64,000 bases of DNA from Branchiostoma lanceolatum (lineage: Eukaryota > Chordata > Leptocardii > Amphioxiformes > Branchiostomatidae), in assembly GCF_035083965.1 (NCBI RefSeq), contig NC_089724.1, positions 2,632,501-2,696,500 of the forward strand, in the 5' to 3' direction. Below the pieces are notes generated by a model. That model saw only the letters and a list, made by a program, of their open reading frames with translations, made no database searches and was not told where the DNA came from. Of the stretch, positions 32,466 to 42,825 are shown in pieces (the first letter of the stretch is position 1; every line of letters starts with the position of its first letter). The position numbers and the translations under genes were made by a program.

Positions 32466-32729
32466 TAGCCTGGTCCCAGTCTCTAAGGGTCGGCTTAGGG
32501 GTTTTTATCAGGCCCAGTTTGCTATATTGAACCGTTTCTGATAGCCTTCCTACCGCTACTACTACTTCCGCTTGCCACCCTACTTTCCCAGCCGCCCTAG
32601 ACGGTGGCGACGTAATCTAAGCCAAGGCCGAAACACACCCCGAGCGGATTAAGGTGTCTGGGCGGGCGGGGGTCACTCACAGTGCCGTAGAGATATCGAG
32701 GAGCCCCCGATGGTATGGATTCCAGGCTA
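32466..32729. repeat. TAGCCTGG-family element, complete copy
   Basis: Ends TAGCCTGGTCCCAG and a GGATTCCAGGCTA end are inverted. Direct GGCTCCCC on both sides (32458-32465, 32730-32737) is an 8-bp target duplication, typical of hAT-type elements. No coding capacity. Confidence 0.85.
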
Positions 32730-32754
32730 GGCTCCCCCGGTTGCTGGAAAGATA

Positions 32755-32951
32755 CTGTAAATGCAGAAATGTTTGCGGTGGTTTTATGTTCGCGGTTTTC
32801 CCGGCGACCGTTTCACCGCGAACATTGTGTCCAATACTGTAGCAGCGTGCGACTATCAGTAAAGCGCTGCCGTGAACATGAACCCACCGCAAACTCTTCA
32901 TCTTTCCCTTAGCGCGAAATAAAAACCATGTGAACTTAAATGCATTTACAG
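32755..32951. repeat. MITE, CTGTAAATGCA family, copy 1
   Basis: The ends CTGTAAATGCA and TGCATTTACAG are inverted, and each is flanked by TA. Subterminal GGTGGTTTTATGTTCGCGG and TTAGCGCGAAATAAAAACC are also partly inverted. Copy 2 is at 37293-37436. Confidence 0.85.
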
Positions 32952-33975
32952 TAGTAGAAATAGACAGATAAGATGCCGGATCAGTTATTCCGATAAAGGA
33001 GTGCAGTTTGCGACCGATATAGTTTTATAGCGGACTGACTAAAAATAAAAGTTTGGCAAAAACTTAAAGATTATGATTATTTAAGTTTCAGCTTAAAAAA
33101 AAGAAAGCGAAAACACTCTACGGCAGACGTCCAACTCATCCGGGTACTCCCATTAAACAGTAGATGCATCTGTTTGTTGAAAATGATTAAAGTTACAGAT
33201 TTTGTACATGTTTCTAATGTACTTTTGTCATTCATGAGAAAAAAAACATAAGTGTTGAATATAGAAATATCGGCAGACCAAAAATGAGTAAAGGCATTTT
33301 GGGGCATTATGCTGTACTGGAAAATTATTGAAAGGCTTTAACCCTAGCTATGTGGCATTATACTACAAATAGATTACAAACATTTATATTACAAATAGTT
33401 ACCAAGGTTTCGAATTAGTTCTAAACAATGGCAAAAAACACCCGTGCGGTGTCTTGGAATGGACTCTAAGTACAGTACTAATAATTTCCTGTGTGGTGAA
33501 TTTTTTTTTGGTTGTCGTTGGTTCAGGAATAATAGAAGAGGCCAATCTGAGAGCAAACAAAATAGATTTGTGTGGCCTAAGTTGCTACCAATTATGCATG
33601 CTAGTAAAAGTAGTATCGCATTCACATTGATTACCTATAGTACATATGCATGGACATTTTTTGCTCATTGAATTACATCGCAAACCACTACATACAGTAG
33701 ACGTCATTGCCATTACTGAATCTACATCTGTAGTAGACAAGACCCTAGAAATTGAAATTTATGTTAAGGCAACGCGTCCAGGTTAGATGTTACAAAATGT
33801 TTGTACCCTCTAGTCGCACACTAGGGTTCATTTATTTGTTTTATGAGAAGAATCTCTCAGGTACCTGGCATACATGTAGAACCCAAAAATACAACAACAA
33901 AAAACTGAGGATATGCCATGGCCACAGTCTTAAACTTGAGCCTAAGCATGCCATGTTTGTTTTACAGATTATAAG

Positions 33976-36900
33976 ATGGCAGCTGGCCGTGACCCTGGTA
34001 CAGAGATGTCGCAGCACAGATCTGTCGGTGAGTTCTCAACTGAAAAACAACAGCAGCTAGAGGCCCACATCTTCAATCATGCAAGCCCCTCTAGTTATGA
34101 ACAATATGGCCACAGTCAGGACAAGATGGCTACCTGCAGAGACCCCAGTCAAGACAAAATGACCACCAAAAGTGAGCCCAGTAAAGACATTATGGCTGCC
34201 AAAAGTGGGCCCAGTCAGGACAAGATGGCCATTAAAACTGAGCCCAGTCAGGGCAAGATGGCCATTAAAACTGAGCCCAGTCAGGACAAAATGGCCACCA
34301 ACAGTGAGCCCAGTCAGGACAAGATGGCCGCCAACAGTGAGCCCAGTCAGGACAAGATGTCTGCCAACAGAGACTACAGAGAAAAGGACAAAAGCACAGA
34401 GGACACTCATTATTTGAAACACACTGGAGAGAAACCCTGTTCCTTTGGTGAATGTGAGAGCAGATCTAATCAAGAGGGTGAGTTGGGCAGGCATCCTAAG
34501 ACTCCCAAAATCTACCTGTGTGGGGAATGCGAGTACAGGACGACTAGCAGCGGTGACTTGGTCAGGCACTTGAAGGCTCACAGCGGTGAGAAAATCTACG
34601 CCTGCGGACAATGCGGGTACCGGTCGAATCGCAAGTACAACTTACATCTCCACATGAAGAGACACGCAGGAGAGAAACCGCTGACATGCGGGATGTGCGG
34701 CCACAGGGCATCCAACAGGAGCCTCATGGCCAAGCACATGAAGATTCACACAGGAGAGAAACCCCACGTGTGCGGGGAGTGCGGGTACAGGGCTCACTAC
34801 AAGAGCATACTGCTGGTCCACTTGAAAACTCACACTGGGGAGAAGCCCTTCGTGTGTGTGGAATGTGACCACAGGACCGGCACCAAGGATGCGATGGAGA
34901 AGCACGTTTCTAGAGTCCACACCAGTTACAACATGCTGACATGGAAGGTGTGTGGTAATAAATATAGGGTAAGTGTGAAAACACTCAATCAGGGCAAGAT
35001 GGCTGCCAACAGTGGGCCCAGTCAGGACACAATGGCCACCAACAGTGAGCCCAGTCAGAACAAGGTGGCCACCAACAGTGAGCTCAGTCAGGACAAGATG
35101 GCCACCAACAGTGAGCCCAGTCAGGAGAAGATGCATATGGCCACTGACAGTGATGAGCCCAGTCAGGACAACATGGCCACTAACAGTGGGCCAAGTCAGA
35201 ACAAAATGGCCACCAACACTGGGGCCAGTCAGGACAAGATGGCCGCCAACGGCGATGAGCCCAGCCAAAACAAGATGGCCATTGAAAATGAGCCGAGTCA
35301 GGACAAGACAGCAGTGGCCAATACCAAGCCCAGAAGTGAGGGGGGCCAGAACAGTTGTCCTCTCTGTGAGTTCACCACAGCAGACAAACAGGTGCTTAAG
35401 TCCCACGTTTCCAAACATTTGAGCTACAAAAATACATCCCCAAGCCACACAAAAACTCCCACTGGCAAAGACCCCTTCATGTGCGGGAAATGTGGCTTCA
35501 GAACATCCGTAGCCACCGAACTGAGGAATCACATAAAAACCCACATTACAGTTCATACTACCAGTATGATTCGTGAACAACGGGGTGTACGAGGGAAGCA
35601 TGTAGTAGCCAACGAGCTACAAATCCAGTCTTTGGACGAACCGTTCACCTGTGCGCTGTGTGGGTTCAAGACAGCTTCGGGTTGCGAAATGAAGAAGCAC
35701 TTGACGGCTCACGCCAAACTGCTCGTGTGTGCCGAGTGCAGGTACAGAGCTAGTAGCCAGGCCAGGTTGGATGCACACATGAGAAAGCACACTGGGGAGA
35801 AACGCTACGTCTGCAGACAGTGCGGCTACAGGGCTGACCGAAAGAGTCGCATGATCCGACACCTCAATACTCGAACACACAGAGCCGAGAAGTATTTCGT
35901 CTGTAAAGACTGTGACTATACGGCGGTTAGCAAGTACACATTAGAGAAACATGTTTTCTTAGCTCACGCCTCTGGAAATATGCTGACACGGAATGTATGT
36001 GGTGATAAAGCGGCTGAAAATAGCTGTACAACTAGTCGGGACAAGATGGCCGCCACCAGTGAGCCCGATCAGAACAAGATGGCCACCAACAGTGAGCCCG
36101 GTCAGGACAACATGGCCACCAACAGTGAGCCCAATCAGAACAAGATGGCCGCCAACAGTGAGCCCAGTCAGGACAAGATGGCCGCCAACAGTGAGCCCAG
36201 TCAGGACAAGATGGCCACCAACAGTGAGCCCAGTCAGGACAAGATGGCCACCAACAGTGAGCCCAGTCAGAACAAGATGGCCACCAACAGTGGGCCCAGT
36301 CAGGATAAGATGGCCACCAACAGTGAGCCCAGTCAGAACAAGATGGCCACCAACAGTGGGCCCAGTCAGGATAAGATGGCTGGTAGCTGTGACTCCAGTG
36401 CAGAGCTGTCCCATTGCAGCACTAATTATCGATCCCGTAAGTTTACTTCATCAGCCCAACAGCAGGTGTTCACACATGCAACTCACAAGGTTAAACCAAA
36501 TAAATGCAAAGAGAGCAGCTACAGAACTCCTTCCAAGTGCACACTTGAGAAGAATCTGGAAACTCAGCCCGATGAATTGTCCCGGATCGGTCCCGAAAAA
36601 CCCTTTCTGTGTGGAAAATGCAGTTACAGGACATCACTGAAGAGCTCGCTGAGGAAACACGTCATGATTCACACAAAGCCGTTCATATGCGGAGAGTGCG
36701 GCTACCGAGAAATATCCAAGAGCAAGCTGGAGGCACACATGAGGATTCACACTGGAGAGAAACCCTATGCCTGCGGGGAGTGTGGCTACAGGACGGCTTT
36801 CAGGGGCAACCTCGACAAACACATCAAAACTCACAGTGGTGAGAAACCCTACTTATGTGACGAGTGTGGCTACAAGGCTACCGTCAAGAGAACGCTGATC

Positions 36901-37272
36901 AGACATATGAGGACTCACACAGGAGAGAAACCGCTTGACTGCGAGGAATGCGGGTACAGCGCGGTTGACAAGGGCGACTTTGATCGACACTCTAGAACCC
37001 ACACAGGAGAGAAACCATTCAAGTGTGAACAATGCGACTACCGTGCAGCCCAGAAGAGTGCGTTGACTAACCACCTGAGGACCCACACAGGGGAGAGACC
37101 CTACGCTTGCGGGGAGTGTGACTACAGGGCGGCTCAGAAGAGTGCTCTGAGGAATCACATGGACATTCACAAGGGAGAGATACTTTTCATGTGCACAGAG
37201 TGCGGCTTTCGGGCAGCCTGCAAGAACACTATGGCCGCCCATATGAAAAACCACACAGGAGAGAAACCCTGA
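33976..37272 (+). CDS. C2H2 zinc-finger protein H with three SQDKMA repeat blocks
   Basis: 1098 codons, ATG 8 nt after the acceptor TTTGTTTTACAG. Order: short N-terminus; repeat block 1 (residues about 48-138, 8 units); five fingers ending in EKHVSRVH and the tail SYNMLTWKVCGNK; repeat block 2 (about 337-455, 10 units); six fingers starting with CPLCEFTTADKQVLKSH and ending in EKHVFLAH with SGNMLTRNVCGDK; repeat block 3 (about 685-805, 11 units); one decayed and eight good fingers. The two NMLT(W/R)xVCG(N/D)K tails show that [repeat block + fingers + tail] was duplicated as a unit. The unit resembles the FDPGEDKMATTS segment near the N-terminus of B and G. The stop comes right after a TGEKP linker, where the next finger is destroyed and a MITE is inserted. 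Confidence 0.95.
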   Translation: MAAGRDPGTEMSQHRSVGEFSTEKQQQLEAHIFNHASPSSYEQYGHSQDKMATCRDPSQDKMTTKSEPSKDIMAAKSGPSQDKMAIKTEPSQGKMAIKTEPSQDKMATNSEPSQDKMAANSEPSQDKMSANRDYREKDKSTEDTHYLKHTGEKPCSFGECESRSNQEGELGRHPKTPKIYLCGECEYRTTSSGDLVRHLKAHSGEKIYACGQCGYRSNRKYNLHLHMKRHAGEKPLTCGMCGHRASNRSLMAKHMKIHTGEKPHVCGECGYRAHYKSILLVHLKTHTGEKPFVCVECDHRTGTKDAMEKHVSRVHTSYNMLTWKVCGNKYRVSVKTLNQGKMAANSGPSQDTMATNSEPSQNKVATNSELSQDKMATNSEPSQEKMHMATDSDEPSQDNMATNSGPSQNKMATNTGASQDKMAANGDEPSQNKMAIENEPSQDKTAVANTKPRSEGGQNSCPLCEFTTADKQVLKSHVSKHLSYKNTSPSHTKTPTGKDPFMCGKCGFRTSVATELRNHIKTHITVHTTSMIREQRGVRGKHVVANELQIQSLDEPFTCALCGFKTASGCEMKKHLTAHAKLLVCAECRYRASSQARLDAHMRKHTGEKRYVCRQCGYRADRKSRMIRHLNTRTHRAEKYFVCKDCDYTAVSKYTLEKHVFLAHASGNMLTRNVCGDKAAENSCTTSRDKMAATSEPDQNKMATNSEPGQDNMATNSEPNQNKMAANSEPSQDKMAANSEPSQDKMATNSEPSQDKMATNSEPSQNKMATNSGPSQDKMATNSEPSQNKMATNSGPSQDKMAGSCDSSAELSHCSTNYRSRKFTSSAQQQVFTHATHKVKPNKCKESSYRTPSKCTLEKNLETQPDELSRIGPEKPFLCGKCSYRTSLKSSLRKHVMIHTKPFICGECGYREISKSKLEAHMRIHTGEKPYACGECGYRTAFRGNLDKHIKTHSGEKPYLCDECGYKATVKRTLIRHMRTHTGEKPLDCEECGYSAVDKGDFDRHSRTHTGEKPFKCEQCDYRAAQKSALTNHLRTHTGERPYACGECDYRAAQKSALRNHMDIHKGEILFMCTECGFRAACKNTMAAHMKNHTGEKP
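34126..34380 (+). repeat. Coding minisatellite block 1 in ZNF H
   Basis: About 8 units of 33 nt (consensus protein unit EPSQDKMATNS); more diverged than block 3 (AIKT, TTKS, SANR variants). Confidence 0.9.
34990..35310 (+). repeat. Coding minisatellite block 2 in ZNF H
   Basis: About 10 units of the 33-nt repeat. Two units carry an extra codon or more (KMHMATDSD, KMAANGD), but the frame is kept throughout. Confidence 0.9.
36040..36384 (+). repeat. Coding minisatellite block 3 in ZNF H
   Basis: About 11 units of 33 nt, the most uniform block (GAGCCCAGTCAGGACAAGAT core), with a higher-order alternation of EPSQNKM and GPSQDKM at the end. Confidence 0.95.
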
Positions 37273-37292
37273 GCTGCCAGGGAATGGGAGTA

Positions 37293-37436
37293 CTATAAAT
37301 GAATAAATGTTCGCGGTGGTTTTATGTTCACGGTTTTCGTGACAACTATTTCACCGCAAAATTAGATCCACCACGAACACTCCATTTTCCCCTTAGCGCG
37401 AAAAAAAACAACACACAAACTTAAATGCATTTACAG
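37293..37436. repeat. MITE, CTGTAAATGCA family, copy 2, at the end of ZNF H
   Basis: Right half matches copy 1 (CCTTAGCGCGAAA.., TTAAATGCATTTACAG); left end is CTATAAATG. It starts 20 nt after the stop codon, inside what resembles the next finger (GGGAATGGGAGTA for GGAATGTGAGTA). Confidence 0.8.
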
Positions 37437-38142
37437 TATATTGCACCTCAGTGGAGTTTTATCAAGTACTTTGCATGTCTTAAATTTGTAATTGACTACT
37501 ACATGATATCTCCTTATAAAATTTACAAAGGCTATGTCCATGAAGAACCTACAAATATGATGTACTGGCTCATGGAAGAAAAACATTAACAAGAAGCCAT
37601 ATGTGCGAAGAGAATGTTGTTTGTTACACAGCATCTTGTAAAGTTGCAACTGTCTACCATGTATAACTTTATACACACCATGTACAGAGACGTCGATGAA
37701 GGTTAGACATCCAGGTAATCCAAAAAATAGCAGTTACTCAAACAACTTGATATGATTTTGGAAACGGTAATTGTCTCCACTTTATTTTAATATCGATTCA
37801 TAGTTCGCGGTTAAAAACCTTCTGTTCAAAACAAATCTTGCTCTGTGTCACTGAAGAAAAGTGGATGCTACTTGAAACGTCTGTTTTCAAAATTATATCC
37901 AGTTGCTCGATTAACTGATTTTTATCATGTATAGAGACTTTGACTCTCCCCGGATGTTGAGTGCCAGACGTGCTCCCACATAGATGTGTTGAAAAGAAAC
38001 ATCTTGTTGATATGCGTAGAGACTTAAACAGCGTATTGTAATTTTGTAACGCGAGTACAACGCGATAACTGTTATCAAGTGTAGAGGCTGTGTTTGTGAA
38101 ACGATCCACAAATACGATGTACTTGCTGATTAACTTAAGCCT
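37437..38142. other. Intergenic with CTGAAGA-hairpin-GAAAC motif
   Basis: No gene. At 37851-37881 CTGAAGA, a 6-bp stem (AAGTGG/CTACTT), GAAAC and GTC stand in this order, followed by ATCCAGTTGCT. A related arrangement is in the element at 54972-55216 and, reversed, near 52745-52800. Confidence 0.5.
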
Positions 38143-38342
38143 CCCTCTCACTGGACCCGCGGCGCGCTGGCGGCGTTGATGCCGATCGAATTGACAAAGC
38201 ACTCAACGTGTTGTGTGTTCTGTTGTCATTTTGGTCATACTTGTACGTTTTGAATGATATTCCAATTATAAAGTCAAGGGTAACACAAATCCAGTTTAGG
38301 GCGCAGCAACGCCGCCAGCGTGCCGCGGGTCATGTGAGAGGG
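38143..38342. repeat. MITE-like inverted repeat, CCCGCGGC family, copy 1
   Basis: Left arm CCCTCTCACTGGACCCGCGG.. (38143-38178) and right arm ending ..CCGCGGGTCATGTGAGAGGG (38307-38342) are inverted over about 36 bp. Copy 2 at 45189-45418. Confidence 0.8.
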
Positions 38343-38894
38343 TCCGGCTTTACTATCCGGTTTGTCGTCTGTTTTTCTCCGACTCCGAGTGTCAGACATG
38401 CTTGCACATAGATGTGGTGGAAAATATATTGTGGATATGTGTAGACTGTAGAGAGTGGTTACACATCTTTTAATTTTGTAACGGTAGGGCATGACTACTA
38501 TCATGTATATAGGCTATGCTCACGAAATAGCCAACAAGTATGATGGGCTGTTTTGGGGCTCTACTAGGCCCCCATCATTTTAACTCGTAGTTAAAATCAA
38601 CACGGTTCCCGGTGACACCCTCTACGAACACCGGCGTAAAATGGCACACACCGTGTCACATAAATCATCCAGTCATGCGCGCGCAAACACACACACTGGC
38701 GCGCACACTGTCACACATAAAAACACACACACGAACGCTGACAAAAACACACCCTTCTCGGCGGAGGTAAAGAACGATCCTGGATATTGGTTAAAGCGTC
38801 GCATCAAGAGAAACCTTAAAGGTGCAGTCCATTTGGCGTTTTCATGTGGGCCAAACTGAATTCTACTTAAGCATGGATTATCATTTGTGTACTT

Positions 38895-39256
38895 AAAAGG
38901 AAACCCAAGCAATATAAGGGCCCGAAAATTGTGAATTTTGAAAGTCTGTTTATTTAGTCATTTCTATACATGATTATTTCAAACAACACTATCACAATGT
39001 ATAGCTAGCAACGTCCATGATGCAAAAATACGCTGTCCTTGTGATGTGAGAACTCACTAATAATCGTCGCTGTTTTTTTTTTGTAGGCTCGCAAAACTAA
39101 GGGGATCATCGTACGGCACTTTTGTGCATGGTTTTAAAATGCTCAAAGTATGAAGTTACTACACAAATGTGCTAGACAGTGTTAGTAAATGTTAAAAATT
39201 TCAGCATTTTTTCATTTCCATTTTTGGGGCACTAATATTTCTTTGGTTGCCTTTAA
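38895..39256. repeat. Dispersed repeat, AAGCAATATTAGGGCCC family, copy 2
   Basis: Begins AAAGGAAACCCAAGCAATAT, ends ACTAATATTTCTTTGGTTGC (inverted to each other). Inner blocks as in the copies at 26129 and 49321. Confidence 0.8.
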
Positions 39257-39468
39257 ACATATGAGATGTTGTAGAGTATCATGGTACCATTGAGTAGAAT
39301 ATACTGTAATGTTGTGCAACATCCAAATCACATTACAGAAATCAGTAATATTGCCACGAATGCCACCCTATGTTATCCCGGCACCATAGCCGATGCTGTA
39401 GGGCTGTTGTGAAGCAGGATTTTTACCATGGTCAATACTCAATACTGGCCGACGGAGGCTACATATGA

Positions 39469-39717
39469 TATGATCAAAGGTTTTGTCCATTCTGCCCAAA
39501 TGAGATTGAAGATGAAAATCACTTTATCATGAATTGTTCAAGATATGAGGATAAACGCTCAAAGCTATTCACCTTTATCTCCACTTGTTCAAATGAATTC
39601 AATGCGCTCCGTTCTGTCGATAGATTCAATTACATACTAGGAGATGATAATCCCTACTGTGTACAGATAGGTATATACATCAAAGAATGTTTGGACATTA
39701 GAACAAGCAATGTATAA
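39469..39717 (+). pseudogene. LINE ORF2 C-terminal remnant
   Basis: 82 codons from YDQRFCPFCPNEIEDENHFI to a stop. The C-x2-C..IEDExHF..NCxxYxxxR pattern is the zinc-knuckle-like end of the reverse-transcriptase protein of many non-LTR retrotransposons. A 3' tail with CAATAAAGATC follows (to about 39885). The 5' part is missing, so it is a dead copy. Confidence 0.75.
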
Positions 39718-39889
39718 GTATATGACATATGATATTTCGATATGTTGCTCTATCCCATATGACTGTGTGTAATCAAACTCATTTGTATCCACTTATTCGT
39801 TTGTATGTATGTACAGATGTAGTAGACCTTACGAAAGTCGCTGTACTTTTGTTGTGTCAATAAAGATCTTCTATAATGTCATCTCGGTA

Positions 39890-40792
39890 ACGCTACATGC
39901 TGTGAACAACATGCAAAGGTTCAGTGGCTTATCAACTCCGCCAGAAAGGTCACAATTTACTACGAGTAAATTCATACGGCTTTGATGTGCAGCTAAGCGA
40001 AAACAAGATCATTTTAAGAACATGATTTGATACTCGGTTAACTCAGACAATTTGTTGAAATTATCATGCATGAATTCTTGCGCATGTTTAGACTTACCGA
40101 CTTTGCTTTGAGAATGCCGAAATCTACTTTAATTATTTTCTGAATCGTGATGTTTTTGTGTTTCTGATCAGAAAGCGCCTACCATCTGAATTTGGATGCT
40201 CCCTGAAATATTACACTTAAGAGCAGAGCAGAGACTCATATATTCTTAAGGGTACCATGGCAGCGTTATGTAGCTTAAACTAGCGATAGTCTTTTTTTTT
40301 TTAAGAGGTCCGTGTCCGTCTACGGCACTTTATTTTTCTGGATTAACACCAGTAACAAAGCTTAGTGTTCACAACAGTTTTGGTAACACCTTAGCACTAA
40401 GTCGTCTATAGTGTACATTTTAAGAGTTTGAAATTCAGGGATATTGCAGTACATTTTTTTTTTGTGTATATAACGTTTCATCAACATTACAATATTACAC
40501 AATATGGATAACATCGTGGTGAACAATTTTGAGGATTTATTTTATACAAATCAGTGTAAGGTAATACACAGTATAGGCTCTGACGCTAAGTCCCCTGCAG
40601 GGCTTCTCCTAGAGTTTGCAATGCAGGGATCTTACAATATACGATAGTGTTTTTAATATCGGTTAGCGATAGTCTTATTGAAAATTAACCACTGGTTCGA
40701 GCTGAGAAAGCGGGCGGAATAAGAGACGCGTCCTTCGTCCTTCGTGCGAGAATTTCATATCAAAGCCGGTACCGCGTTTACATATGTATGAC
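39890..40792. other. Intergenic, nothing recognised
   Basis: AT-rich sequence with poly-T runs. No frames with domain-like composition and no clear inverted repeats. Confidence 0.35.
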
Positions 40793-41017
40793 TAGCCTGG
40801 GTACCAGACCACCGCGCTACAGTCGCTAATCCTTCGGCCGGGGAAGCAACTTGCCCCGCCACCACAGATTGCACACGGACCCCTGATTATCGCGCGATAA
40901 GTATCAGAGATCGGCTGCCAAGTGAGACTGGGTGCAAACTCTATATCGTGTATATGATGTCCTCACCCAGCCAAAAAGGGGTTATCGTCTTGCGCGAAAG
41001 GTCTGGTATCCAGGCTA
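40793..41017. repeat. TAGCCTGG-family element
   Basis: TAGCCTGGGTACCAGAC at the left, GTCTGGTATCCAGGCTA at the right (16 of 17 inverted). ATGTATGAC stands on both sides (8-9 bp target duplication). It is 30 bp before the pseudo-copy of exon 1. Confidence 0.85.
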
Positions 41018-41049
41018 ATGTATGACGTATTTGTTGCGCACATTCCCAA

Positions 41050-41150
41050 TTGTCGCTCCCCCAGCGAGAGGGTTCGACTACAGTTTATTTGCCAACCAGG
41101 TCCGGAGTTGGGCTAAGAATGCGACAGTCGGCAGAAGTACGGACAGATCC
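41050..41150 (+). pseudogene. Duplicated first part of fibrinogen-gene exon 1, without ATG
   Basis: TGTCGCTCCCCCAGCGAGAG.. matches exon 1 from its start codon on (GTCGCTCCCACAGCGCGAGG, TCCGGAGT, AAGTACGGAC in the same order). At the ATG position it has TTG, and several indels break the frame. Confidence 0.8.
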
Positions 41151-41280
41151 ATCGGTTTATACACGGCGGGGTCCATCGAAATCTAGCTACTGTTTCCTGC
41201 TAAAAATCCAAGAATAATAGTGGACGCTTCGTGACGTCTACGTATCCGACATACGCCTTTGTTGTAGCGCAGATTCTAAC

Positions 41281-42784
41281 ATGTCGCTCCCACAGCGCGA
41301 GGGTTCGGCTACAGTTATCTACCAAGCAGATCCGGAGTCTGGCAAAGAATTCGACAATCCGAAGTACGGACGGGCCCCTGATTTGAGCCGCGTTGCTATG
41401 GCGACGTATGCTACTACGGGACCGTCCAGCAGAGCCGGTCAGGATGGGGATCAAAACTACACGGATCTTCGCAGCGATGGGGGAACGGTCTGTGGTACAG
41501 AGGAGTCCAGACAGGGAGCTCGCAACCAGGACTACGAGCCAAGAGCGGAGTTGGGGGGTGGCGATACGGAATTCGCAACGAGTCCAACACTGGATTGGGG
41601 CGATATAGGTATGAGTTTCTATTCTTGTATGAGGTTCTATTCTGATTTATATTTTAAACTCGTTTAATACATCATGTTAGAAATAGAAGATGATAGTGTC
41701 AGAAAGTTTTGAAAAACTTTATCCAGTTGCTTGAGTAATTATCTTTGGCGTATCTTACTACCTGGATGTCTAACTTTCATCAACGTACGTAAGACATGTT
41801 AAAAAAAAGTGGAATTCATTTTCAAAAATATATTGCAAGTAAGACAGGTCTCTGGCTGGTATATTATTACAACGATTTTTTTTTATTTATAAACAGTGTG
41901 CGCTGATTCGCAGTTTGGTTATGTTAACAACAAATGATTTATTTTGGATTGATGAAAGGTACTTTTCAAATCACAGGAGACGACAGAAATCAGCGGCACA
42001 ACAATGCCGATGCTTCGCTTGCCACGAATGACACCCAAAGCGATAAAAATGGTGTACAAGACGAGAAAGACGACCCATACGACCACACGTACGAACGGTG
42101 CTCAGAGGGCGACCCCGAAAATCACACAAACAACCGGCTGTCACAAGCGGCGGAAGACGGGCCCGAAAACCACACATACTACAACCGATGGTCAGAGGGC
42201 AACCCCGAAAACCACACATACAAAAACCACGCGTACAAATGCTCGGAGGGCGACCGCGAAAGCCGCACATACAACCAAGGACAAGCGACGGAAGACGGCC
42301 TCGAAAACCACACGAATAACCGGTGCTCAGAGGGCGACTCCGAAAACCACACGTCAGAGGGCGATCCCGAAAGTCACACGAACAGCCGATGGTCAGAGGG
42401 CGACCCGTACGTGCCTATGAGATCTTTAGACGCGACTGAAGAGTCCACGCCCCACAGTGACCAACAGGAGCAAGTGGAACGTCGGATCCCAAACAGGAGT
42501 TCTGACCAGTCTACTCAACATCAGCCATCTGGTAAGTGTTTAATGATAATAAGTAATGATAGATTTATTGCAGCCCATTGCAATCATATTGCAGCCCACC
42601 CCTAGTGGCGTCCAATGGTCGATTGGCTAGGCTAGCGTACACATGATCGGGTTATGTGTGTGTGTGTGTCGTGTGTGTCGTGTGGTTGTGTATGTGTGTC
42701 AGTGTATGAGTGTGTGTGTGTGTATGTATGTATATGTGTGTGTCTTTGTGTGTCTGTCTGTGTGTGTGTGTGTCTGTCTGTGTG

Positions 42785-42825
<41 letters not shown>

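Noticed and set aside
34642-35601. Minus-strand open frame of 319 codons with LTGLTVGGHLV repeats
   Set aside because: Antisense of the fingers and 33-nt repeats of gene H; no promoter or splice support.
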